Origin: Punctularia strigosozonata HHB-11173 SS5
Taxonomy: Eukaryota; Basidiomycota; Agaricomycetes; Corticiales; Punctulariaceae
Length of the DNA: 64,000 nucleotides
Assembly (NCBI RefSeq): GCF_000264995.1
Contig: NW_006767436.1
Location: forward strand, 719,414 to 783,413
Reading direction: 5' to 3'
Made by a program: the position numbers and the translations under genes. Shown in pieces: positions 42,803 to 53,870 of the stretch. Positions within the stretch are counted from its first letter, which is position 1, and every line of letters starts with the position of its first letter. The notes under the pieces were generated by a model. That model was given only the letters and a program-made list of their open reading frames with translations. It did not search any database and was not told the origin of the DNA.

Positions 42803-42912
42803 CGTCTCCTTTGGCGCGTATTGATCGAGTCAAGGACAAGTGTTTGGTTAGATCGTGGCTATGCCGCTTTACACCTTGAAGTCCATCTCTCGTGCATCCG
42901 TCGCATTACAAT
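42803..42912. promoter_or_regulatory. Bidirectional promoter region of FRS1 and FRS2
   Basis: Only 110 bp separate the ATGs of the two PheRS subunits, so both promoters and both 5' leaders lie here. No TATA box is visible; a TTTGGCGCG motif stands near 42811. Confidence 0.8.
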
Positions 42913-45040
42913 ATGGCGGAGCAACTTCAAAAACTGATCTTGGATACTTTGGATAAGGATGGAACCATCCAGGATACTCGGCAGCTCACGATTCCAGGGA
43001 GCGCCGGGCCTGCTACCTCTAATGAGGACCAAATCGCAATTCTCGGCGCTTTGAACTCGCTCGCGAGCCGGGATGTATGTCGTTTATAACGTAACGATGC
43101 CCGGACTGGATATCTGAACGATTCCTTATCCTAGATGATCACATATGTCACCCACGAGACCCTCTCCCATGTGTTGACCCCCGAGGGCGCGCAGGTTGCT
43201 CTCCAAGGATCACACGAAGCTCGCGTCTGGCAGGCATCACCTGCTAAAGGTGCTGGGACACCCATTACACCTGCGGAGCTGAAGAAGGCCGTTGGAGATG
43301 AGGCCGCTAGCGTCGGCCAGGGTCGTGCCTTCAAGAACAGATGGATAGCAAAGGACGGTGCCGGTTTCGTCAAGTTAGTGAGTTGCGTCCATCCCCATCA
43401 TACATGCCTTCATGAACCTCTTGGTAAAGAGACTAACACCGACATGCAACGTGTTCGACTATAGGTTGATACGATCCAAGATCAGACACAGCTCGATATG
43501 CGGGAAGTGGACTCTACTGGGAGTTTGAAAGCCGGCGAAAAGGCCTTGGCAGATCTACGAAAGCGGAAACTCATTGTGCAAAAGTATGAATGCTTGTTCC
43601 CTCGCAATCACGTATCACTAATCCCTCACCTCACGATTTCAGAAAAGGTCAATACTTTACGGTACAGAAAGGACCGAGCTTCAGCACGATCATCGCCAAG
43701 CTCGAAACAGATTTGACTGTAGACATGCTCACCTCGTGAGTACATATGTGCTTGTCGACTTTCAATTCTCATGATGATATCATAGAGGAACCTGGAAAAC
43801 AGCCTCCTTCAAGAAATACAATTTTGATGCAGAAGGTGCCCCACCAAACGGCGGTGCCTTCCACCCTCTACTCAAGGTGCGCGAAGAAATACGAAACATC
43901 TTCTTAGAGATGGGGTAAGTGCACCATGAGCACGTTCTTCCCAATTCTGATGCCATATTTCTATTGCATAGGTTCTCCGAGATGCCCACGTCCTCCTTCG
44001 TTGAGTCTGGTTTCTGGTGCTTCGATGCTCTCTTCGTCCCTCAGCAACATCCCGCCCGCGAATTGCAAGATACCTTCTACCTTTCTGGTAGGTCATTCAA
44101 AGTAATTGCTGTGAGCTTTGGCTGACTATGATTTCCTCCTTCCAGACCCCTCTAGCTCGCTTCCGCCTCCGGCAGATTACTACAAGCGCGTTCAGCAGGT
44201 GCACACCGTCGGCGGATACGGCTCCACTGGCTACCGCGCACCATGGTCGCACGAGGAATCGCGCAAGCTGCTTCTGCGCACACACACGACTGCTTCATCC
44301 GCGAGCATGTTATGGAAACTCGCGGCTAAATGTCGCGGCGAGGGCGTTAACGAAGATGAACTGAAATCTGAGTTGGCGCACGAACATGGGACGGGTGAGA
44401 AGACGGCGGACGACGGTTTCCGCCCGGCCAAGCTCTTCAGCATCGATCGGGTGTTCCGTAATGAGACGATGGACGCCACGCATCTTGCGGAATTCCACCA
44501 GGTGGAGGGCGTCGTCGCTGACCGGAACTTGACACTTGCGGATCTCATTGGTCAGTCCGTCTTTTGACAGTGTATCAACGATCAACTCACCATTGCTACC
44601 CTGTATAGGTTTCATGCGCGTGTTCTTCAAAAAGCTTGGCCTTGAGAACATCCGCTTCAAGCCTGCGTACAACCCATATACCGAGGTTAGTTCGCGGAAT
44701 GTCTCCCACAAGTGACCATCGCTCACGAATATCTCATAGCCATCCCTCGAGATCTTCGCCTACCACCCAGCACTCCGCAAGTGGGTAGAAATCGGTAACA
44801 GCGGCATGTTCCGCCCGGAAATGTTGGCACCCATGGGCTTCCCGAAGGATGTCCACGTCCACGGCTGGGGAATCTCACTGGAGCGGCCCACTATGATTAG
44901 GTGGGTAATCTCATCAGGATGCTGTTATACACAACGGTAACCTTGCTTGCGTCAGGTACGGGATCAACAACATCCGGACTCTTGTCGGGCACAAAGTACC
45001 TCTCGAGAGCGTGGAGAAGTCGCCCGCTGTACGTTTTTAG
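42913..45040 (+). CDS. FRS2: Cytosolic phenylalanyl-tRNA synthetase, alpha (catalytic) subunit, 529 aa
   Basis: Ten exons: 42913-43074, 43135-43377, 43465-43583, 43643-43735, 43786-43914, 43972-44087, 44146-44550, 44609-44685, 44740-44900, 44956-45040 (1590 nt). Class II synthetase motifs are present. Motif 1 region: [20 protein letters not shown] and [20 protein letters not shown]. Motif 2: [20 protein letters not shown]. Motif 3: [20 protein letters not shown]. The N-terminal ~190 residues are the winged-helix tRNA-binding region found in eukaryotic alpha subunits. Yeast Frs2 has 503 aa, so length fits. The gene starts [17 protein letters not shown]. It forms one enzyme with the divergent FRS1 product. 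Confidence 0.96.
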
Positions 45041-45237
45041 ATTTAGGGAACAATGTGTGTAGAGGGAACGAGAAGGAATGTATTGTTCAAAGGAAGAGAT
45101 TGACGTGAACCCAATGTTTAACAGTTACAGTTAAAACGAAAGCCACTCGGGTTGGTAGCGGCGTCGACGCCACGAAACGGTATGTCAAACTCGAACGATG
45201 ATATACTAGCTTTTATGCCGGGAGATGTTGAGCAAGG

Positions 45238-47431
45238 TCAGAACGTCATCGTACCAGAATGCTTCGTGCCACCGATGGAGTAAGTGAGGATCGCGCTGAA
45301 CAGCAGACCGACCGCTATTCCCAACCCCGTTCTGATCATCGCATATTCGATCGGGATCGCGTTGTCCTGCGCACTGATTCCTCCCGTCTCCGCCAAACCG
45401 CTCGGCACCAGGAAACAGACGCCAGTGACCATGACCGTGAATGCCGTCCGCTTCGCGACCCTCGAATACACCGAACCGATCAGCCCGACCACGAACGCGC
45501 CGATGAAGGCCACGAACTCGAGACGGGAGTGGATGAAATGGTTAGCTGCCCAGTTGGCGGCGTACGCGGCGCACGAGATGACGACCATGACGGGGAAGTC
45601 CCAGCTACGCCATGGCTGCTGGTTCCCGAGCGATGCGAGCGCGGAGAAGATTGGCACTGCAAAAATCTGAGTCCACCACGGCCAGCTGCGGAGGTACCAC
45701 GGGAAGGTATCCGGGCGGTAGCACCCGGCGTGGATGTCCTTCTTAAACGGGTTCTCGGTGACGTTGAGATACGTGAACGCGACCGTGTCGTTGAGCTCTG
45801 GCCAGGGTTTGACGTTGCTAAATTGAATCGTGCCCGACATGTGGGTCTCCTTCCTGACAGAGAGTGCCATGCCCTTCACATTGTGCATCGCGGCCGGGTC
45901 GACTATCCGCCAGAGTTGGTCGCCCAGCTGAAGCGCAAAGCCAATAAAGAGCGTGAGGGCAAGCGCGCGCACGACTTTGATGCCGCCCGTCATCATGTTA
46001 CGAGAGGCAATCTCGAGGGCGGCGGTCAGCACCAGGAACCCAGGGAGGATGCCAACTATTCCAGAGTATGTGATCGCGGTGTAGCAGAATAGCTGGTCTG
46101 GAACAGTGATGCTAGATAACCCACGCGCTGCGAACGAGATAAGTGTTGCCAAACAGAGACTGCCAGCGGGGAAGAGAATCAATCAGTTCATGCACATGGT
46201 ATGTAACAAGGCGTGTATGCTTACTCTGCGAGGTAATACTTTGTCTTGTCTTGCACCCTCGATTGCATGAAACGCATAGATGCACCTGCGAATCCCCCAA
46301 CCCACATGTCCAGGAATGAACCTCCAAACGCCAACCCACAAATGATAGCAGAAATCCAGAACTGCAAGAATATCCCAAGCGCTAACCCATACTCGGGACC
46401 CGAGTTAAGAAGCACATCGATCTGTCTGCGGCCTTCAGAGGCGTATATCTCGTCGTGCATTACCCGACGAGAGATTTGGTGCACTTGGTGGAGCTTTCCC
46501 AGCGCTAGACCTTCCTGGCACCTGATAATGTGGAGAGACTTATCCAGTCCTCCCTGTCTCGGGAATGCAATCCAAGCGATCGCGGGAAGTTGTATGACCC
46601 CCATCCGGACGTTCAGAATGCGAGCAGCGGCCATGAGCTGTTCCTCTATCCTATGTTGAGGAGCTCCAAAGCTGAAGAGCGCGTTGCAGAGCACGCATAT
46701 GAAAGTTTGCCTCTTCAGCATGTCTATAAGATAGACAATTCAGTGACGGGACGCCGAGAGAAAGGCGGGAAAGGGCACCTTCGACATGATAAACGACCGG
46801 GATGCACTCTGATTTCTCTCTGGCTTTCTTGAGGCGATCCTTATACCGTACTTGAGGGAGGTCGACATCGCCTTCAACCGGTACGTCTCGTGCTTTCTGC
46901 TTTTCGTCGTACTCGTCGTAATCAACGTCGAAATCCGCTTCTTCGTCTTCATATTCGAGATACACGCCGTTGCCGGAGCCGTTGGGGCCTGGCACCTGCA
47001 GGCCTGACGCACGATATTCCGCTTGCTTCTCCCTATCTTTGCGTTCCCTGTGCGCGGAGTACTTCATCCACAGGGAGGCAAACTTGTGCGAGTTACTGTC
47101 CTCCTCGCCGTTGTCGATGCCCGATACTGGCCGAGAATCGAGCTCTGAGGCTGCAGTTGAGTGTCGGTATTGCGACGAAGCATCCACGTCGTAGTCCATA
47201 TCGTAATCCTCGTCTTCCTGAGCATCGAGGTGTCACTCATACGCATCCAGGCTCAAGCTCTATATGCATGCTCACCCAAGGAACACGATGTCGCGTTTTC
47301 AGCGCACTGCTGTTCCGAAGACGGGGTGGCAACGGAGATAGCTTGGGGTCATCCAGATAGCGAGAGTGCCGCTGGCTCAGCCATGCAGGCTCCATTGTTC
47401 GAATCCCTGAGGGACTATCGGGTTTCGACAT
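45238..47431 (-). CDS. Prm10/ThrE-type (DUF1212) multi-pass membrane protein, 671 aa
   Basis: Exons 47431-47276, 47217-46779, 46723-46225, 46159-45238 (2016 nt). A hydrophilic, partly acidic N-terminus (EDEDYDMDYDVDASSQ) of ~190 residues precedes MLKRQTFICVLCNALFSFGA with PQHRIEEQLMAAARILNV, the start of the ThrE/Prm10 domain. Then come VHQISRRVMHD, several membrane helices (ALGIFLQFWISAIICGLAFG), and a C-terminal half with FCYTAITYSGIVGILPGFLV and further helices. Bacterial ThrE exports threonine and serine; yeast Prm10 is pheromone-regulated with no firm function, so transport of small amino acids is inference. The first exon fits phase and donor, but the N-terminus is poorly conserved and so less certain. 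Confidence 0.88.
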
Positions 47432-48095
47432 GCTCTGAGATTGGCGAAGACGACGGCGGGCAGAAAACTAGGACGAGCGAGAGGGCGACGTGGGTTTTGA
47501 TCCATGTCCGCGAGAGTTAGATATGCCCTGGATCTTGCTGCTGCAGACGTTTGACAGGATGCCCAGCATAAGTGACATCGGCATCGATTCGTGGTTGGTG
47601 TCGCGCGTCGAGACAGCGCGTAAGGCTACAGCGTGCGTTTACAGCGCTTCACCACGATGCGTACCATCTTTGGTCTGTTTCGCAAGACAAGCATCAGAGT
47701 GGACCGCATCGATTTGCAGCATATGCAGGCTATCGGCTCTCCATAAATCGTGTTACAACACATTGAGCGACGTCACAAACGAATAAGTCGAGCGAGCGGA
47801 GCGTCCGGAAATGATAAAAGCATCGTGCGCATGTCAGAGCACGGCCCCGAGTGGTTGCTCATATGCCACGATGAAGCTCGAAGATGTCCCAACTCCTCCG
47901 ATAATATATCCAGATACCAGCGGATGGACGTGCGCTTGCTCCCAATGTTATTGGAGCGGGACTGGGCCCGAGGAACGCTGCATATGATGCAGCAACACCA
48001 ACTCGCCAACGTACGCAAGGTTTACGGCGGGGATATGGTAGCGCTGGTAGCGCAAGGATTGTGACGCAGGAGACTAGGATATCTCATGCGGACAT
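47432..48095. other. Intergenic region, no gene seen
   Basis: This is the upstream region of the Prm10-like gene and the downstream flank of the small gene at 48096-48332. Only short frames. Confidence 0.5.
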
Positions 48096-48332
48096 TCATA
48101 TAGCGTTAACGATCTTCTTCAGCCCCGACTTTGCGCCGGACCTCCTCCTCGATTCTAGTCCAACTGCACTTCTACATGTACGAAGGACGCTACCCAAGTC
48201 TTCGTTTGAAGCGTGGTAGTCGCGCGGATGGTGGATGGGAGTGAAGAGGGCGAAGGCATGAGGAGAGGTGGGCGCGGATCGCGCGGAATGGAAAGGCCCG
48301 CGAGAGGTGGTGGACGCAGCGAACGTAAACAT
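48096..48332 (-). CDS. Small protein A, 78 aa, paralogue of small protein B at 52487
   Basis: An intronless frame starting MFTFAASTTSRGPFH. TATAAAA lies on the same strand at 48450-48444, 112 bp before the ATG. The core (PHAFALF...HHPRDYH...SVL...SAVG) aligns without gaps over 35 residues to small protein B with 15 identities, followed by SAVG in both. Two independent frames with this match on either side of the amidase argue that both are real genes. No signal peptide, CAAX end or known domain is visible; the C-terminus is basic. Function unknown. Confidence 0.6.
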   Translation of the reverse strand: MFTFAASTTSRGPFHSARSAPTSPHAFALFTPIHHPRDYHASNEDLGSVLRTCRSAVGLESRRRSGAKSGLKKIVNAI

Positions 48333-49671
48333 CGTAGAGGCTGGACAGAGGGAGATGTTTGATTATGCAGGTATCGGAGATGTGAGCCGAGTGCTGAAGG
48401 GACGACTGAGCTGGTAGAGCATATAGAGCGTACAGCTTGTAGCTTTTATAGCGAGCCTTCGAACAGACGTCCTTGAGGAAAACACGGAGCGATTGGTTGA
48501 TTGATTGTCAATGACGACAGTGCTCGACAAAGCCCCACAAGCATCCACGGACGCATATTCTGTTGCTACGAAACAGGAGAGCTCAGCCGCCTACAGTGGC
48601 AAACGCGAGGACCCATAAATTCGGAAGGTCAATGGAGTGGAGGACAATGCAACTGTGCCACTGTGGCGCACTTGCTCTCCACACGCGCAAACATAGCCAA
48701 ATCGAAAGCAACGACTAATTCTTCTCACGAATTTTCACCTTCCTCTCCGAGTTCCTCGTGCCTTTCTCCTCGCTACACGGCGCTCGATAGTTGGGAAAGC
48801 TGACCACCGTCAACTGGCACTCTGTGTCCGCTGGCATGCCCAGGATGGATACTTGATATCTGACTTGTGAGTACCGTCTGCCTTTCTTCTATTCTATCTT
48901 TGCTGTGATGTCAACTTTATTCACACTGTACGAGCCTGGTGTATCAACCACGGCCGTGAGTTTACTCTTCTACAACGGTATCTGAGCTTCAATCACCGTC
49001 ACTCGTTATTCTCGTCAGCGATATGGCATAGGGCTAACATCATCTTCATAGCTGCGAAATCAAAGCCTCAAAGTCTCACTTGCATTGTTACGGTTATTTT
49101 CACGGCCGACCACTGTCTTCTATGCAGCTTCCCTGCCATGGAGCGCTTTCATGTATTTTCTTACACTGTGCCTAGTACCTCGGCACATAAACATGCGATT
49201 CACCCAAGATAATATTCACCTACGACCAGCATTGAATGCAAGCGAGACTGGCTGTCTATGCTTGGCGCGTGTAAGGTTGAGCTTGGGAATGACGCGGGCG
49301 GTGGCTGCGGCACGACGCGGGTCAGGCGAGCAAAAGAACTCTACGTGCAATGTATAGGTTTTCGAGACGTCGTAGAGACCCCAGATAATCATACCTATAG
49401 GAGCCTCGGACGCCCTGGATGTGCACGCGTGATTAGCCTACGGCGCGGCAGATCTTTTATTGCTTGCCGCGGCAGAGGTACAGTTGTAAGTTACAGCGTC
49501 GGCGGTCGCAATGCCCACGCGCTCGACATCGGAGGAACCACGCGTCCGCGGATGACATCGAGAGAAGGCAGATGTGTTCACGCTTGATAGCGCGCTCATG
49601 AACGCCTATATGTATATCGGGCTTCAAACGGAAGGGCCGGGCTACGCTGAGTACGGGGACGTGCCTTAGCC
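48333..49671. promoter_or_regulatory. Upstream region of small gene A and of the amidase
   Basis: Besides the TATAAAA at 48450-48444 (minus strand) for the small gene, I see only short frames. The amidase promoter must lie within the last several hundred bases; no clear TATA box. Confidence 0.5.
48444..48450 (-). promoter_or_regulatory. TATA box of small gene A
   Basis: TATAAAA read on the minus strand, 112 bp before the ATG at 48332. Confidence 0.55.
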
Positions 49672-52101
49672 ATGTTCGCCCTCTTCCTTCTCGCCGTCCA
49701 GCTGGGCCTCGTAGTCGGCCATGGTCACCAACCTGACTTCAGTGCCTCTGCGCAGAACCTAGACGACCCGCTGCCGTTCTTCTTCCCGGATAACAGCAGC
49801 TCGGCTGGGACACCGTTTCCGATGCCCAATTGCTATGGGGTGATCATAGAGGAGGCATCTATCGTTGCTTTGCAGAAGCACCTGAAGAAGGGCAGCTTGA
49901 CGAGCGCGCAGCTCACGGAGTGCTACCTCAGGAGGATTAACCAGGTTGACCAGTTCGTCGAGTATGTATGAATCTTCGCGATTCTGAGTGCGGTTGTGCG
50001 GAGTTGATATTGTTGCCAGAGCTATCATGGAGGTCAACCCAGACGTCTTGGCCATTGCGCACGCGCTGGATGCCGAGAGAGCAGCAGGTAGAGTCCGCGG
50101 ACCTCTCCACGGTATCCCATTCGTCGTTAAGGACAACATTGCGACCAAGGTGCGAAGGATTTATAGATTTATATCCTCACTGGCCGAAGCGTTGACGAAT
50201 GCATTGACCTGTAGGACAAGATGGAGACCACGGCGGGGTTCTGGGGCCTCCTGGGCAGCATTGTTCCTCGCGATGCCCACGTCGTGAAGCGCTTGCGCGA
50301 AGCTGGCGCTGTGCTCCTGGGGCACTCCACTTTGAGCGAATGGGCGGACATGCGCAGCAACGACTATTCCGAGGGTTACTCCCCACGCGGTGGGCAGGCG
50401 CGGTCGCCTTACAACCTCACCATGAACGCTGGCGGTAGTTCGACGGGCAGCGGTGGCGCCGTCGCATCCAATGAAGTCACATTTGCGCTCGGAACCGAGA
50501 CAGACGGGTCAGGTGAGTGTCCACTACTCGAGTATCCACCACGGGATCGTTCAGAACATTGTGTGTTGTATAGTTATCTCCCCATCCGAGCGAAGCGGCC
50601 TCGTGGGTTTAAAACCTACTGTCGGGCTCACCAGTCGTGCGGGCGTCATACCGGAGTCAGAGCATCAGTTGCGTCCATCCCTTTACGTATGAGTTGCGTT
50701 TGCTCACAGTCAATCCTTATTTTCTCAGAGACACGGTCCGTGTGCATGACCTAATGCCGTGCCAGCGAGCTCACATGCCCCAGAACAGGTCGGAGTTCTT
50801 GCCAAGAGCGTGGCTGATGCAGCTGCAGTACTCGGTGTTATCGCCGGCGTGGACCCTAGGGATAACTACACCCTCGCACAGATAGAGGCTCCCGACCGGA
50901 CATTCGATGGTACCTGCTTTCACTGTGAATATGAGTTCGGCAGCTGATTCCACTAGATTACACCCAGTTCCTTGCTGGACCAGAGTCACTCAACGGATCG
51001 GTGTGGGGTATCCCATGGCAGTCCTTCTGGACGCAGACCAACCCACTCGATCTAGATGGACTCTTTTCTGCCCTCCATGCAATCAAAGCTGCTGGTGGGA
51101 CAATCATCAACGGTAACGACTACATTTTTGTATTATGCGCACGTCCTGACCGCTAGGCGTCAGGCACCGAGTTGCCCAACTGGCAAACTATCGTGTCGCC
51201 CGATGGATGGGATTGGTGTGTCAGTTTATTGCAACGATTCTGGCGCACGTCGCTAAAGGACCACATTCAGGGACTATGGTAGCACTCGAGGATTCCCCAA
51301 CGAATCCGGTAAGCTATGCCGAACATATATTCATTCCCTGCTCATCTCACGGGCTTGCCCACAGAGTACACCGTAGTGAAGGTCGACTTTTACAACAACA
51401 TCAAGACTTATCTCTCTGAACTCAACAACACCAACATCCGTTCGCTCGAAGATATCGTCGCGTACAATGACGCGAACGTGGGCACGGAAGGCGGCGTACC
51501 TGGGATACATCCTGCGTTCGCATCGGGCCAGGTAAGCCGAGGACGCTCGAAGACGCTCCTTTGCGCAGGGGCTGCGACTCAGTGGCATTTGCTAGGATGG
51601 TTTCCTTGCGAGTCTCGCCTCTAAGGGTATCAGGAACGAGACCTACTGGCAAGCTTTGGAATTCTGCCAGCGCTCGACGAGAGAAGAGGGCATCGACGCG
51701 TAAGCTGCTGCCGTACAGTACCATGGATGGACACTGAGCTTGGTCGGTCTAGCGCGCTCAAATACACGAAGAAGAACGGAAAACAGGGTAAACTGGATGG
51801 GCTTCTGGTACCCTCGAACACAGCAGTGACGTATCAAATCGCGGCGCAAGCAGGTAAAACAATAGATCCGTCCTCGAGGATGCCGGATTCTTATTGGTCG
51901 ATGTCAGGTTATCCCATGATTACTATCCCTGCGGGTGTTAATTCGTACGGCATGCCTTACGGCCTTGGCATCATGAACACGGCGTGGAGCGAGCCGTCGC
52001 TGGTTAAGTGGGCGTCTGCAATCGAGGCCATCCTTCCCAGCCGGCCGACGCCCAAGTGGTTGGCGTACACGGCGAAGAACATTCCGGTCGACTCCGAGTA
52101 G
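49672..52101 (+). CDS. Secreted amidase (amidase signature family), 583 aa
   Basis: Thirteen exons: 49672-49961, 50020-50149, 50215-50512, 50574-50667, 50729-50735, 50789-50909, 50957-51112, 51164-51215, 51271-51308, 51365-51531, 51596-51699, 51753-51853, 51908-52101 (1752 nt). A signal peptide (MFALFLLAVQLGLVVGH) leads. The catalytic triad is visible: Lys in GIPFVVKDNIATK, and the cis-Ser/Ser nucleophile pair in NAGGSSTGSGGAVAS. SERSGLVGLKPTVGLTSRAG and PESEHQDTVG are family landmarks; the last needs the 7-nt exon 50729-50735. It hydrolyses amide bonds, probably outside the cell; the substrate is not evident. A secreted glutaminase follows on the same strand, and small paralogous genes flank it. 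Confidence 0.93.
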
Positions 52102-52486
52102 GCGCGCAAGGTATTCTGACACGATGAGCTAGGTTTATAATGGCGATGGAAGAGGTTCATAGTATTACAGAATACAGCCGATATGCCCAGAGAAAGTCCC
52201 ATTCCTATAAGTTACGGGGATTATATAGTCCTCGTGTGACCAGGCATGGCCTGCGTCTTGAGTGCGAAGATAGCGTAGTATTGCGCGGTTGGCAAATGAT
52301 CGCGGCTGACGACTGTGCAGCCGTGTGGCGGATGATCGTGATATGTATACGTTGGTGAGGGAAGGAGTGTGTCGTATACGTCCGGCGTGGTATATGTTTG
52401 AGTGCGGTCAAATGCTCAAATACTGGGGTCGCGGAGTTTGAGTGAAGGATGCATTCCGTCCTCGAAGGGGGGAAACGCCTGGTTGC

Positions 52487-52672
52487 TCAGGGCCTTCCAA
52501 GGCGCAAGAGCTTTCTCCATCCTCCAACAGCGCTTGTGCTGCCCGGCCAGAGTACATGTCGTAACTCTGAGAACATGTCATGCGCGTCGCGAGGGGAGTG
52601 TGCGTGCCCGAATAGGGCGAGGGCGTGCGGGGTGGGCGTCGCGAGGTGAAAGGAGTTTTGTTGCGCGGGCAT
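52487..52672 (-). CDS. Small protein B, 61 aa, paralogue of small protein A at 48096
   Basis: An intronless frame starting MPAQQNSFHLATPTPHALAL, with ACCACC before the ATG (a good initiation context). TATAATA on the same strand lies about 62 bp upstream (52740-52734). It shares PHA-ALF, PRD-H and SAVG with small protein A at matching spacing. It ends with a basic RKLLRLGRP. No known family; it is too short for a confident fold. Confidence 0.55.
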   Translation of the reverse strand: MPAQQNSFHLATPTPHALALFGHAHSPRDAHDMFSELRHVLWPGSTSAVGGWRKLLRLGRP

Positions 52673-53870
52673 GGTGGTTCGACTGGCGAAGCGGATTGTC
52701 GAGGTGGCGTAGGGAGGATGTAAGGGGGTCGATATTATAACCTGCAGGAATGCAGTCGTTTCGAACGACGGGGTGGATGATGCAGGCTAGTCCGTCGACG
52801 GGTGTCAGACCGTCGGAGGGATGAAGGTGGACGGAGAACAGCGCATGCTCATATATCACCAGAGCCGAGTATATCAAGTCCCAGAGCGTTACAAGACCCA
52901 CCAGAAGGTCGCGAAAGTACAAGGGCACCTACTTCCATATGAGGGCATCACCTTTTTACCGCATTTGGCACTATGCGATCGACATCGTCGCCGCTCTGCG
53001 CGCTCGGATTCGTACAACATCGCTTGGATACTTGCGGGGTATGAGCGCGGCGAGGAAGCCTAAGGTTGGCTAGTTATGACGAGCATCTATTCCAGTCAGT
53101 CCGGAGAAAGACAGGCGAACTTGAACAAGAGGCGCGCTGCCGATACTTGGGAACGCTGTGTACTTTTTCACGTGCGCGCAGTGTGTGCGAGAGTCCACGA
53201 CCGTAACTTCACGCAAGCTTTGAGAAAGACCGCCGACCGGCGCTTCCGCCCGCCGGATGAGAGTCTTGCAATATCTCGTACCAATGGGAAACCGACAAAA
53301 ACATAATCTCACGAGACCATCCTGAACATCTTCCCTGATAGAGTCAACGTTCCATTGCGGGCCGCGCCCATCTACGCTTGACCAATAATGTTTTCAAAAT
53401 CGGATTGAACTTCTGGCGGTGCTGGCGCTTTCCAACGTACCACGGCGACCCACTGCGGTCTCTGATCGCGCTCGTGATGACCATCGCCACCTCTTCTCCT
53501 GCACGCGAGACGCCCACTTCCATCACGGCGAGCATGCCATTTTTGCATCCGATTTGCGACTCTATGTGCCCGTGATATGGCCTCGTGAGCTCTTAGGTCA
53601 TCCTCCGTCCCATCCTGGTACCCAATCCGCTGCCATGACTGACGCACGGCTCTCGGGTAGAGCTCATCTTCTGCTTTCTTTGGCATGCATTTTTGGCTTC
53701 CCGATTATCTCATTCTGCTCCGGAAGCCTCGTCACGACGACGGCAGGCTCGTCGCTGGTTATAAACCGCCGGTTGGTCGAGAGCGTAGTGAGACTAGCTG
53801 CTCTCGCTTCCGACGAGGAGCCGCACTCTAATAACTTCGGGATCACCCTTAGCCTGAAGTGCAAGCAACC
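52673..53870. other. Intergenic region upstream of the glutaminase
   Basis: These 1.2 kb hold the upstream region of small gene B (minus) and of the glutaminase (plus). A minus frame at 53372-53686 is open but unlike any family I know. Confidence 0.45.

Noticed and set aside
48096-52672. Small ORFs as mating pheromone precursors
   Set aside because: Neither ends in a CAAX-type prenylation motif, and no STE3-like receptor or homeodomain gene is present in the window.
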